Shown here: positions 16,545-25,329 of the stretch, in pieces
Numbering within the stretch: the stretch's first letter is position 1
Layout: each line of letters opens with the position of its first letter
Origin: Acidobacteriota bacterium
Lineage (GTDB): Bacteria > Acidobacteriota > Terriglobia > Bryobacterales > Bryobacteraceae
Assembly (NCBI GenBank): GCA_018268935.1
Contig: JAFDVS010000009.1
Span: 63,307-127,306 of the forward strand
Direction: 5' to 3'
DNA length: 64,000 nucleotides
Translations under genes and position numbers: made by a program
Notes under the pieces: generated by a model
Database searches by the model: none
Told to the model about the DNA's origin: nothing
Seen by the model: the letters and a program-made list of their open reading frames with translations, nothing else

Positions 16545-18158
16545 CTATTTCTGTGGGGAAGTCTTTGCGGGCATCCAGGTGCTGGGCGGTGTGGTAGCCG
16601 GGGTAAGGAAAACGGCGTAGAGAGCGCTGGAGGAGGTGCTCGGTTTGCCTTCCGCGCCTGGGTTGGGGACGGGCGCCAGGATGCCTCCAAAGACGAAGCC
16701 GATTTGCGCCCGGCGGGTGATGGCATCGGAGTAAATGACCCCGTTGGAACTGGATGCAATTCCGGGCAGAGGGATGAATTCCGCACCCGCTCCCATGCGG
16801 GAGCCAAGGGGGATCATGCGCACGAACTCCGACCAGGCGCCGGTGCTGTCCTGGATAATGGCATTCATCGAGTCATTGAACGGGAGCCCTTCGTCCATTT
16901 TCAGGGTCTTCAGTTTCCAATCGACGTAATAGAGGCTGATGCCTCCGGTGAGAAGCGTGATGGAGCGCTTGGCTTTGCGATCGAACAGCGGGATGGCTGC
17001 GCAGTTGTACTGGTTCATCACCTGCTGATAGGAGGCAACGCTGGCGGAGGCGTTCATCGGGTCCTGGGCGTTTTCGATGGTGAGGGGCTGGCGATAGGCG
17101 CCCGCGCCGCCGGGAACGAAGACTCCGCCGAGGGCCGCAAGCCGCGGTGCGGCGGTGCGCGGATTCACCTGCTGTGTGACGTTGAGATCGCGGCGGTGAA
17201 ATTGTTTGCTCAGGTCCGCCGGGTCCTGGAGATTGGCGGTGAGCAGATCGGCGGTGAGAGGATTCGGAGTGAGTTGGAAGCCGGAGAAACGCTCGGCGTA
17301 GTTTTGCAGCAGCGGCCATTTGCCGTAGTCGCCTTCGCGGACGGAGTAGAGCCCTTCGAAATCCTGGCCGAAGACGAGGTAAAAAGTGTTGCCGATTTTG
17401 TGAGCACCGCCTCCGGTGACTTTGAGGAAGGCTCCCTGGGTGACGGGGAGTCCGGTGCGCTTGCCGGAGCGGACGCTGGTGACACAGGCTTGTTGCGCGC
17501 TGCGCTGCTGAACGAGGCAGGCTGCCTGCGCTTTCTTCTGGCACGCAGCCCAGCCGGGGCCTTGCTGGCATTGACCGCCCTGCGTCTGGAAACAGGAATT
17601 ATAGGTGTTCTGTCCAGCCAGGGGGCAATCGGTGTATTGCATGGTTTGCTGGACGAAGGAGGTGAACGGTTTGTTGTTGACAACGGCGTCGATGGTCTCC
17701 TTCACCTGGATAGCCGCAATTGCCCCGAAGGTAGTCATCTGGTTGTTGAGTCCCATGCCGTAGCCGCCGAAGATGTACAGGGTGTTGCCGTCCTGTACGT
17801 ATTCGGCGTTGGTGGCAGAAAGCTGGGCAGCAATCGGAGGAGCGAGTGACGTGACGGGGGCGGACCAGACCTTCTTTGCGGCGGCATCGACAACCCAGAG
17901 TTTGTTGTTCGCCTGCTGCGGCGGAAAGGCGTTCGGGGGAGGCGTGGAGCCGTTACCGGAAGATTCGACGAAGGCGTGCAGGCCGTTGGTGCGTCCGCCG
18001 GCGAGGAGCCAGCGGCCACCCGAAATGCCGATGGAAAACGACTGCAGGGCAGGCATTCCGGAAATTGCGACGGGAGCCAGGTCAACGCTGAAGGGCGGCG
18101 GATTCTGCGCCGCTGCCAGCAGCGCAAGCGATGCCAGGGCGGCGAGTTTACGATACAT
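16545..18158 (-). CDS. Secreted kelch/beta-propeller-like protein with a cysteine cluster
   Basis: A 537-residue protein starting at ATG 18158. It is preceded by a strong AAGGAGG six bases upstream, which lies inside the end of the preceding gene. Signal peptide MYRKLAALASLALLAAAQ. Propeller-like blades include GGRWLLAGGRTNGLHAFV, GNTLYIFGGYGMGL, GNTFYLVFGQDFEGLY and LTGGISLYYVDW. Between blades lies an insert with six Cys in 48 residues (about 178, 189, 197, 206, 214, 225). It overlaps the upstream gene by 11 bases and the downstream gene follows after two, so the three work as a unit. Function unknown. Confidence 0.8.
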   Translation of the reverse strand: MYRKLAALASLALLAAAQNPPPFSVDLAPVAISGMPALQSFSIGISGGRWLLAGGRTNGLHAFVESSGNGSTPPPNAFPPQQANNKLWVVDAAAKKVWSAPVTSLAPPIAAQLSATNAEYVQDGNTLYIFGGYGMGLNNQMTTFGAIAAIQVKETIDAVVNNKPFTSFVQQTMQYTDCPLAGQNTYNSCFQTQGGQCQQGPGWAACQKKAQAACLVQQRSAQQACVTSVRSGKRTGLPVTQGAFLKVTGGGAHKIGNTFYLVFGQDFEGLYSVREGDYGKWPLLQNYAERFSGFQLTPNPLTADLLTANLQDPADLSKQFHRRDLNVTQQVNPRTAAPRLAALGGVFVPGGAGAYRQPLTIENAQDPMNASASVASYQQVMNQYNCAAIPLFDRKAKRSITLLTGGISLYYVDWKLKTLKMDEGLPFNDSMNAIIQDSTGAWSEFVRMIPLGSRMGAGAEFIPLPGIASSSNGVIYSDAITRRAQIGFVFGGILAPVPNPGAEGKPSTSSSALYAVFLTPATTPPSTWMPAKTSPQK

Positions 18159-20040
18159 TGTTGCCTCCTTGCGTTCCTTCAGGCATTCCGGCCGCGAACC
18201 AGGCAAGGATTGCTTTGCGGTTGCGGAGGGAGAGATCGCGGGTGACGGGCATGAACGCGGGATCGGACATGGGGAGACTGAGGACCCCCTGGATCTTGGC
18301 CGGAATGCCGAAGCCTGTGTTGGTGACGCTGGTGTAATCGGAAAGATCGATGAGATCGCGCATGGCCGGGTAGACTCGCGCGTATTGGAGAAAGATGGGT
18401 TGCACGAAGTCCCACCAGGTAGGATTGACGATGGCCGGTGAGTCATCGAAGACGAGGAAAGTAATCGGTTGGACGCTGTTCCAGGGCGCGTAGGGGTGGG
18501 TGAACAGATAGAGTTGGCCGTCGAGGATCTGGCGGCGGGCGGGCTTCTGCGAATTGTTGAGGTGGCTAGCGGTGAACGTGACTAACAGTGTGCCGGTGGA
18601 GTCGGTTTCCCCGGACTGCGGCGACCAGGAGATCGCGCTCAGCGGCGTGTTGCTGATGTCATAGAACTCGCCCTGGTCGTTGCGGAACTGATACTGGTTT
18701 TGCGCCACTGTGACACTGATGGGCACTCCGGATGCGGGAATACCGAAGCGGGTGGCACAGAAGGCGACCTGGGCCGTGGAAGTGATCTCCACTCCGGTGG
18801 CGGCGGCCTGGCTGCTCCAGGGCGGGGCATCGAATTCGAGGCGGAGAGCATTAAAGGTCACGTCGACGTAGAGCCCATCGGAGCGCTCGCTGAGGGCCAT
18901 GGCGGGTTGTGCCGCAACAGGCGGCGGGGTTACGCCGGTCTGCGAGAGCATCAGGTTCTCCTTCAGCCGGCCGGCGGTGACGCCCATTACCGCGCTGGTG
19001 GATGCCGTTGGGGGATTGATTCCGATGGAGAGAACGTTGGTGGCGAGTTTCGTGGCAATGGCTGGATCGAGCGGGATATCGAAGATGCCCGCCGTGAGGG
19101 TGTATTGCGTCGTGTAGGCCGCGAGACTGGGAACAATCGTGATGGTGTCGCCGCCGCCCGGACAGGAACCGGTGATGGGGCCGAGGTTGACGAACGGCCC
19201 GCCGTAGGTGGCCGTGGTGGGGACGGAGTTCCCCAAGTCGATAGTGAGGGTGTTGCCTCGCAGTTCAAACGGGGCGCTATTCATCGGCGAGGCGCTGGTT
19301 TGTGTGGGCGGCGGCGGGAAGACCTTGCGTTTGGGGACGAAATTGACAGGTTCGCCGGGAAGATAAGGACCGATGGTTCCGACGATGCGTCCGGTGTTAA
19401 AAGAGTTTGAATTCGGGTTGCCGTTGTAGGCATCGACAACGATTTTTAGCGAGAGTGAGTTGGGGCTGGCGGCGTAAAGAGCTTTGATTAGATTGGATTT
19501 CGTGGTGCTGATGGTGCCCCAGACGGGATTGTCAATGACGGTTTGAAACATGGCTCCGGCGGTTTCGATGCCGCCGCCGCCACCTCCCGTGACGCGGCCC
19601 CAGACATCGAGCATGATCATGGGGCGGGCGACGCCCGAGATGGCGATGCCCGACTCACCGGGGATCTGGATCTGCAGACAGAGGCCGACGATCATGGAGC
19701 GCGCCTGCTGATCGGGGTCGAGATCGACGAGGCGTGCGTATTGCACGCGAACGGCGCCGGTGGGAACGCTGACGATGCCCGCTCCGACAAGGGGGTCGCC
19801 GGCGGAGGTGGTGATGAGGCTGCCGGTTGTGTTGAGAGCCGAAGTGACTTGACCGGACGTGATTTTGAAGAATGCCTGGCCTTGAGGGTTCCACCACACG
19901 GAGTTGGGGTTCACGTCCGAGGGCGGGACATTGTTGTACACCTCGGTGAGACTGTAATTTTCCGTAGCGTTGTTAATCGTGGAGGGGTTCGTCCAGAATT
20001 GACCGGAAAAACTGAATCGAGGCGGATCGAGATAGCTCAA
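18148..20040 (-). CDS. Large protein of unknown function with a VioB-N-terminus-like opening motif
   Basis: A 630-residue protein. The start is set at a TTG (20040) because GGGAGG (20051-20046) lies five bases upstream. The longer in-frame starts fall inside a sigma70 promoter. With this start the protein opens SYLDPPRFSFSGQFWTNPST followed by INNATENY. It resembles the opening (L..PRIHF.G....N.PT.N) of the violacein enzyme VioB and of related proteins; this is recalled similarity, not an alignment. The rest is beta-rich, with GVARPMIMLDVWGRV, VTFNALRLEFDAPPW and a C-terminal WWDFVQPIFLQYARVYPAMRDLIDLSDY. The LSLRNRKAILAWF end recalls regions of ferritin-like partner proteins. No catalytic motif is recognised. 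Confidence 0.7.
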   Translation of the reverse strand: MSYLDPPRFSFSGQFWTNPSTINNATENYSLTEVYNNVPPSDVNPNSVWWNPQGQAFFKITSGQVTSALNTTGSLITTSAGDPLVGAGIVSVPTGAVRVQYARLVDLDPDQQARSMIVGLCLQIQIPGESGIAISGVARPMIMLDVWGRVTGGGGGGIETAGAMFQTVIDNPVWGTISTTKSNLIKALYAASPNSLSLKIVVDAYNGNPNSNSFNTGRIVGTIGPYLPGEPVNFVPKRKVFPPPPTQTSASPMNSAPFELRGNTLTIDLGNSVPTTATYGGPFVNLGPITGSCPGGGDTITIVPSLAAYTTQYTLTAGIFDIPLDPAIATKLATNVLSIGINPPTASTSAVMGVTAGRLKENLMLSQTGVTPPPVAAQPAMALSERSDGLYVDVTFNALRLEFDAPPWSSQAAATGVEITSTAQVAFCATRFGIPASGVPISVTVAQNQYQFRNDQGEFYDISNTPLSAISWSPQSGETDSTGTLLVTFTASHLNNSQKPARRQILDGQLYLFTHPYAPWNSVQPITFLVFDDSPAIVNPTWWDFVQPIFLQYARVYPAMRDLIDLSDYTSVTNTGFGIPAKIQGVLSLPMSDPAFMPVTRDLSLRNRKAILAWFAAGMPEGTQGGNNVS

Positions 20041-20045
20041 CGGAA

Positions 20046-20103
20046 CCTCCCAGTGGTCGGTTAAGAATAGGAGTAGCATATGGAGATTTTGAGCTGTTGT
20101 CAA
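20046..20103 (-). promoter_or_regulatory. Sigma70 promoter and ribosome-binding site of the 20040-16087 operon
   Basis: On the minus strand TTGACA (20103-20098) and TATGCT (20080-20075) are exactly 17 bases apart, so transcription should start near 20068. GGGAGG at 20051-20046 is then the only good ribosome-binding site in the leader and points to the TTG at 20040. This arrangement decides the start: ATG or TTG codons further upstream would be inside the promoter. Confidence 0.75.
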
Positions 20104-20257
20104 TCGTTTGTTTGGAAAATTAGGATGGATTCGTTTTCATCAACTTGGATTTTCGGAGTTTTTCATGCTCATCCGGCGGGTGGGTAGTGGTGTGCCGCGC
20201 GCTCTTTCACGATGCGAACCGCTTGGCCGCTGCCGCCACCGCAACGGCGAGTTCCAT

Positions 20258-20287
20258 TTGACCGCGCTAGTGTAAAGATTTACACTA
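20258..20287 (+). promoter_or_regulatory. Promoter with 20-bp palindromic operator in front of dnaE2/imuC
   Basis: TTGACC (20258-20263) and TACACT (20281-20286) are 17 bases apart. The palindrome TAGTGTAAAGATTTACACTA (20268-20287; 9-base arms, 2-base centre) covers the spacer and the whole -10 element, an ideal repressor position. The predicted transcript start (about 20293) coincides with the GTG start at 20294, so the mRNA would be leaderless. The factor is unknown; a LexA-type repressor is the natural guess for an SOS polymerase. The rest of 20104-20257 shows nothing I can support. Confidence 0.65.
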
Positions 20288-20293
20288 TTCACC

Positions 20294-23200
20294 GTGCCCC
20301 TCTACTCGCCGCTATTCTGCCACTCGCCGCACTCCATCCTGAACTCGGCATTATCGATTGACGCCTTGATCCAGGCGGCGCAGGAGTGGAATACGCGCGC
20401 GGTGGGGTTGATGGATACCAACACCCTGTCCGGGTCGGTGCAGTTCTACAAGAAAGCCCGGGCGGTGGATCTGCATCCGGTGATCGGGTCGCATGTGTCG
20501 CTGCCGTCAGGGTCATCGGTTGGGTTGCTGGTGGAGAACCCCACTGGATACAAGAATCTGTGCCGTCTGATCTCCACGCTCATCGCCCATCCCCAGGGGG
20601 TGCTATGGGAAGACGTGGCACGGTACTCGGAAGGGCTGATCTGCCTGCTGGGGCCGGATAGCGAACCGGCTCATCGGATCCGGCGGAATGAATCGCCGGA
20701 AGCGGCGCTCGAACGCTATCAGGAGCTGTTTCCGAACCGGCTGGCTCTGGCGATTGCGCCGCATCATGAAGACGATTTGCGGATGTCGCGGCTGTTTGCG
20801 GCTATCGGGAGGAAGCGGCGCATTCCGCTGGTGGCGGCGGCGCATGCCCATTACCGGGAACCGCAGGACCGGTTGCAGTACGACATTCTGTCGTCGATGC
20901 GGACGTTGACGCTGCTGACGCAATCGCACCCTGGGAAACGGCCGGCGGGGAATTATCATCTGCATTCGCCGGAAGAAATGGAACGGCACTTCGGGGCGCT
21001 GCCGCAGGCGATTGAGAATTCGCATCGCATCGCCGAACGGTGCCAGTTCGATTTTGAGTTGGGCGATATCCGCTTCCCACGGTTTCCGCTGGCGGCGAAT
21101 GAGTCGGCGGTGGGGCGGCTGCGGCAATTGACGAACGAAGGCGTGCGCTGGAGATATGGAGCGGCGCCTCGGGCGGAAGTGCAGGAACGGCTGGAGCGCG
21201 AGCTTTCGGTGATCGCGGAAGTGGGCTACGCCGAGTACTTTTTGATCTTCCACGATATCGTGCAGTGGGCCAACGCGCGGGGGATTGATTCGCTGGCGCG
21301 GGGAAGCGCGGCGGGGAGCCTGGTCTGCTACACGCTGGGCATCAGCAATGTGTGCCCGTTCCGCTTCGGGTTGTGCTTTGAACGCTTTTTGAATCGCGAG
21401 CGGATGCAGTTTCAGAAGCTGGCCGACATCGATCTCGATCTGCCGTGGGATAAGCGCGATGAGGTGGTGCAGTATGTGTTCGATCGCTACGGGCACGAGC
21501 ATGTGGCGATGATCGGGGCGTTTAATACGTTTCAAGGGCGCGCGGCGGTGGCTGATATTGCCAAGGTGTACGGGATTCCGGAGCGCGAAGTGCGGCGCTT
21601 CACGGAGCGGCTGCCGCACTTCATGGGCGATGCCGAAGCGGCCGTGCGCGAGCAGCCGGAGTGCCGCAATCTGCCCTACCTCGAAGAGCCGTATCGCACG
21701 ATATTGCGCATGGCGGGATCGTTTCACGGGATTCCGCGGCACCGCATGATGCACCCGTGCGGGCTGGTGATCAGCGCCGATCCGGTGGCCGATCGCATGC
21801 CCGTGTTTGAAAGCGCGAAAGGCATTCTCACCACGCACTACGATATGGACGATGTCGAGGAATTGGGCCTGCTGAAGATGGATTTGCTGGGGCAGGCGGG
21901 TCTGAGTGTGCTGCGGGAGACTCGGGACAATTTGCGGGAGAGCCGCGGCGTGGAGATCAATCCGCAGGAGGAGTGCGATTGGGGAGACGGGAAGACGTGG
22001 AACACGATTGCGACGGGCGATGCGCGCGGAGTGTTTCATATCGAGTCGCCGGCGATGACGTCGTTGCTGGTGATGACGAATTGCCGGGACATTGATTGCC
22101 TCACGGCGGTGGAGTCGATTATTCGCCCGGGTGCGGCGAATGAGGGCAAGAAGCGGGCCTATGCGCGGCGGCATCAGAAGCTGGAGCCGGTGACGTATGC
22201 GCATCCTTCGCTTGAGCCGCTGCTGGCCGATACCTACGGGCTGATGGCGTACGAAGAACACATTCTGCTGGTGGCGAACGGGTTCGCCAATATGCCGTGG
22301 GGGCGCGCCGATATGTTGCGGCGGACGCTGGTGAAGAACAAAGACCGGGCGCGGATACTGGCCTTTGGCGAGGAGTTCCGGAAGTACGCGCGCAAGCATG
22401 GGCGGACGGAAGATGAGATTGAAGCGGTGTGGAATCTGCTGGAGGATTTCGCCGGCTACATGTTCAACAAGGCGCACTCGGCGGCGTACGCGGTGGAGGC
22501 GTTTCAAGGGGCGTGGTTGAAGACGCGCTATCCGGTGGAGTTTCTGGCATCGGTGCTGACGAACCGGCGCGGGTTTTATTCGACGATGCTGTATGTGCTG
22601 GAAGCGATGCGCTGCGGAGCGCGGTTCCTGGCGCCGGATGTGCGGGCGTCGCATGCATCGCGGTTTGTGGTGCGCGAAGAAACGGTGCTGCTGCCGTTGA
22701 ATCAGATCAAGGGGCTGTCACAGGAATTGGTGGATCGCATTGTGGCGCGGCGGCCGTTTACCGATGCGGGGGATTTTTTCCGCAAGGTGCAGCCCCATCG
22801 TTCGGATTGGATTTCGTTGTTGAAGACCGGGGCGCTCGATTCGTTTGAGGAGCCGCGCGGGCGGCTGTTCTGGCGATTGTGCCGGTTGGAGGCGACGATG
22901 GCCCGGCACACGGCGGCGGTATCGGAAAAACTGTTCGCGGCGGAGGATCCGGACACGGGCTTCGATGATACGAAGCCGTCGCCGCGCTGGGAGCATGAAC
23001 TGCTGGGGTTCCCGGTGTCGTGCCATCCGCTGGATTACTTCGCGCCGCGCGTCGATTGGAAACGCTATGTGACGGCGGAGCAATTGCGCGTGCGGCCGCA
23101 GCGGTATCTCGGGAAAGACGTGCAGGTGTGCGGGCTGATTGTGGCCGATCGGATTCATTCCACCGATCGCGGGCCGATGAAGTTTTTGACACTCGCGGAT

Positions 23201-23422
23201 TTCACGGGGTTTGTGGAGGTGTCGCTGTTCACCGATGCTTACAACGCGTATGGGCATTTGACGGTGCAGCCTGTGGTGGCGGTGCGGGCGACCGCCGATC
23301 CGTTTGATAACCGCAAAGGGTGCTCATTGAATGCGAGCCATGTGGAGTTGCCGCGGCGGTTACCGGAGAATCAACGCCAAAGCAGGACGGAAGGTGTTTC
23401 GGTGATGGCTGCGCGCAAGTAG
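20294..23422 (+). CDS. dnaE2: Error-prone DNA polymerase III alpha subunit, DnaE2/ImuC type
   Basis: A 1042-residue polymerase, the usual DnaE2 length. The N-terminal PHP domain is degenerate: the first metal motif reads LFCHSPHSILN, the second LMDTNTLSG, and GSH replaces GxE. The polymerase palm is intact: ADIDLDLPW near residue 376 carries the DID pair and ELGLLKMDLLGQ the third Asp; FNTFQGRAAVADIAKVYG and the fingers MAYEEHILLVANGFANMPWGRADMLRRTL (as GLMAYEEHI and RADMLRRTLVKNK) fit. A C-terminal OB domain (VQVCGLIVADRIHS) follows. ImuC performs translesion synthesis with ImuA and ImuB; neither is in the window. The GTG start lies at the predicted transcript start. The 3' end overlaps the LanC gene by 52 bases on the opposite strand. 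Confidence 0.9.
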   Translation: MPLYSPLFCHSPHSILNSALSIDALIQAAQEWNTRAVGLMDTNTLSGSVQFYKKARAVDLHPVIGSHVSLPSGSSVGLLVENPTGYKNLCRLISTLIAHPQGVLWEDVARYSEGLICLLGPDSEPAHRIRRNESPEAALERYQELFPNRLALAIAPHHEDDLRMSRLFAAIGRKRRIPLVAAAHAHYREPQDRLQYDILSSMRTLTLLTQSHPGKRPAGNYHLHSPEEMERHFGALPQAIENSHRIAERCQFDFELGDIRFPRFPLAANESAVGRLRQLTNEGVRWRYGAAPRAEVQERLERELSVIAEVGYAEYFLIFHDIVQWANARGIDSLARGSAAGSLVCYTLGISNVCPFRFGLCFERFLNRERMQFQKLADIDLDLPWDKRDEVVQYVFDRYGHEHVAMIGAFNTFQGRAAVADIAKVYGIPEREVRRFTERLPHFMGDAEAAVREQPECRNLPYLEEPYRTILRMAGSFHGIPRHRMMHPCGLVISADPVADRMPVFESAKGILTTHYDMDDVEELGLLKMDLLGQAGLSVLRETRDNLRESRGVEINPQEECDWGDGKTWNTIATGDARGVFHIESPAMTSLLVMTNCRDIDCLTAVESIIRPGAANEGKKRAYARRHQKLEPVTYAHPSLEPLLADTYGLMAYEEHILLVANGFANMPWGRADMLRRTLVKNKDRARILAFGEEFRKYARKHGRTEDEIEAVWNLLEDFAGYMFNKAHSAAYAVEAFQGAWLKTRYPVEFLASVLTNRRGFYSTMLYVLEAMRCGARFLAPDVRASHASRFVVREETVLLPLNQIKGLSQELVDRIVARRPFTDAGDFFRKVQPHRSDWISLLKTGALDSFEEPRGRLFWRLCRLEATMARHTAAVSEKLFAAEDPDTGFDDTKPSPRWEHELLGFPVSCHPLDYFAPRVDWKRYVTAEQLRVRPQRYLGKDVQVCGLIVADRIHSTDRGPMKFLTLADFTGFVEVSLFTDAYNAYGHLTVQPVVAVRATADPFDNRKGCSLNASHVELPRRLPENQRQSRTEGVSVMAARK

Positions 23423-25329
23423 AAATAGCCGATGCCTGCCATGCCGGTCATGAGGCCGGGTGTTTCGGAGGCAGGTGCGGAGTCGCAGGGCCAAGGCTTG
23501 CCGGTGGCTTCGAATTGCTCGATGCCCTGGTGGGCTTGGGCGAGGGCCCATTCACGGCGGCCGGCGGAGAGGAGGATATCGGCGTTGCCGGCGACGCCGT
23601 GGCAGAGGCACCAGTTGGGGAAGCGCGTGGATTTGAGGGCTTGCCATGCGATGTCGCATTCCTGTTGGAAGAACGGATCGGCGGGGAGGAGTTCGGCGAT
23701 GCGAAGACGGGACAGGCCGATGCCTCCGGCGCCGTGACACCACATGGAACAAAAGCGGGGAGGATCGATGCGGAAATCGGGCCAGTTGTTTTCGGTGGTG
23801 TTGAAGTGTTGGCGCTCGTAGGCGATGGCTTCCTGCGCGGCTTGGGCGAAACGAGTTTCGCTGGTGATGGCGTAGAGTTCGGCGAAGACCCAGGCGAAGC
23901 CTGCGGCGCCGTGGGAAAAGCCGGTGAGATGGTGCGTGGTGTTTTGAGACAGAAGCCAATCGGCGTTTTCAATGGCTTGTTCGACAAGCGCGGGGCTCGG
24001 GCGTTGGCGATGCAGGCTGAGCAGCGCGGCGATGGCGCCGGCGCATCCGGACATAAGATCGAGGTGGCTGGAGTGTGGACGGCAGGCTGCGAGGAATTGG
24101 GATTCGTCGTCGTGATGAAGGATTTCGGCGGCCGCGAGCAGGACGCCAGGTTTTCCGGAATAGAGGCCGCTGGGCCAATTGTTGTCCGCAACGGAGAGTG
24201 CGTAACGCATCGCGGCTTGGGCCGTGCGTTGGAAGATCGGCTCGGCGGTTGGCGTGGCGAGGCGGGAAAGAAAGAGCGCGACTCCAGCGGCGCCGCGATA
24301 CAGATTGGCAGGCAGCGCTTTGTGGATAGTCTCTTCATCGCCGGTCCAGGTGCAGAGATCGTTGTGCCAGATGGCGTCGCGGCAAAGGCGGGCTGCGATG
24401 CGTGCGGCCGTGTCGAGAAAACCGCCGCGCGTGGAACGGAGGCCCGGTGCTGGCGCGGGCTCGGGCGGCCAGGGAATGTCTTCCGAGCAGGGGTTGAGCC
24501 AGGGCTTTTCCAGGGAGATGCCGGCATCGCGGAAGCGTTGTTCGACGTTGCCTTCGTGATCGAGGATGGCGTCGGCGATGAGGCGGCATCGGTGCATGCC
24601 GAAGCTATCGGGGCCGGGCGGATCTTCGGCGAAGGCGAGCCCCGTATCGAGCGGACGAGTGAAGAGCGGAGCGGATGCGCGCAGCCACGGTGCGACGCGC
24701 TGCCGGATGCGTTCGACGACAGGCAACGCAACGTGGGCATGTTCCTTGGAGATGTAGAGAACGGCGGCATCGCGGCGCGAATAAGAAGCGGCCTGGCGCG
24801 GGCACTTGAAGCGGAAGGTGAGTTGGAAGGCGTTGCACTCTTCGGTGACGGCTTCGACTAATGCCTGTGCGCCTTCCGGCGCGATGTGCCAGTAGAAGCG
24901 GTACAGCGTGCTCCATTCCGGCTCCGTGCCGATGGTTTCGGAGAAGACGAAGTAATTGCCGGATTGAGTGAGCAGCGAATCTTTTTTGATGTAGACGGTC
25001 ACTGGATCGTCTTTGGCCGGGAGCGAAGAAGGGCCGCGCTCGGCGGAGAGATAAGAGCCAGGCGTGAAGCGCCGGATGATGCCGCGCTTACGGGCGGCGA
25101 GTTCGCCGTTGGGTAGGAGTTCCACGGATTGCCAGCCGTGGTCGGCGGTGTTGCGCGAACGGTTCGCCTCTTGCAGTTTCGCGGTGAGATCCTCGCCGGG
25201 GATAGCGGGCCTCGGTGCACCGTAGCGGTGGATGTAGCAGTGCTGGTAGAGCCAGTCTGTGAGTTGGATGGCGTCGCGGATGCCGGTTTGCACGGCGGCC
25301 TCGAATGCGGCTGCGAGTTCCGAGTTCAC
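23371..25329 (-). CDS. HopA1-like domain fused to LanC lanthionine cyclase
   Basis: A 652-residue protein. Residues about 90-265 match the HopA1-like domain of RiPP clusters: VTVYIKKDSLL, LYRFYWHIAPEGAQALVEAV, FQLTFRFKCPRQAASYSRRD, AAVLYISKEH. Residues about 310-652 are a complete LanC cyclase: GAAGVALFL, SGCAGAIAALLSL, GFSHGAAGFAWVF (His473), WCHGAGGIGLSRL (Cys531), CLCHGVAGNADILL (Cys576, His577) and the terminal GLMTGMAGIGYFYLRAA. The three zinc ligands known from NisC are present, so the cyclase should be active. HopA1-like proteins work with APH-like kinases as phospho-Ser/Thr lyases or elimination partners in class V lanthipeptides. The GTG start overlaps the kinase stop as GTGA, so the two are translated together. 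Confidence 0.88.
   Translation of the reverse strand: MNSELAAAFEAAVQTGIRDAIQLTDWLYQHCYIHRYGAPRPAIPGEDLTAKLQEANRSRNTADHGWQSVELLPNGELAARKRGIIRRFTPGSYLSAERGPSSLPAKDDPVTVYIKKDSLLTQSGNYFVFSETIGTEPEWSTLYRFYWHIAPEGAQALVEAVTEECNAFQLTFRFKCPRQAASYSRRDAAVLYISKEHAHVALPVVERIRQRVAPWLRASAPLFTRPLDTGLAFAEDPPGPDSFGMHRCRLIADAILDHEGNVEQRFRDAGISLEKPWLNPCSEDIPWPPEPAPAPGLRSTRGGFLDTAARIAARLCRDAIWHNDLCTWTGDEETIHKALPANLYRGAAGVALFLSRLATPTAEPIFQRTAQAAMRYALSVADNNWPSGLYSGKPGVLLAAAEILHHDDESQFLAACRPHSSHLDLMSGCAGAIAALLSLHRQRPSPALVEQAIENADWLLSQNTTHHLTGFSHGAAGFAWVFAELYAITSETRFAQAAQEAIAYERQHFNTTENNWPDFRIDPPRFCSMWCHGAGGIGLSRLRIAELLPADPFFQQECDIAWQALKSTRFPNWCLCHGVAGNADILLSAGRREWALAQAHQGIEQFEATGKPWPCDSAPASETPGLMTGMAGIGYFYLRAAITETPSVLLWR

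Noticed and set aside
20603..22654. 683-codon minus-strand frame inside the polymerase gene
   Set aside because: Arg/His/Pro-rich shadow product with no domain; the plus strand encodes the conserved polymerase palm.
23371..23422. Truncation of the LanC end by the convergent polymerase gene
   Set aside because: The LanC domain is complete through GIGYFYLRAA and a short tail, the normal end of the family, so the overlap does not damage it.
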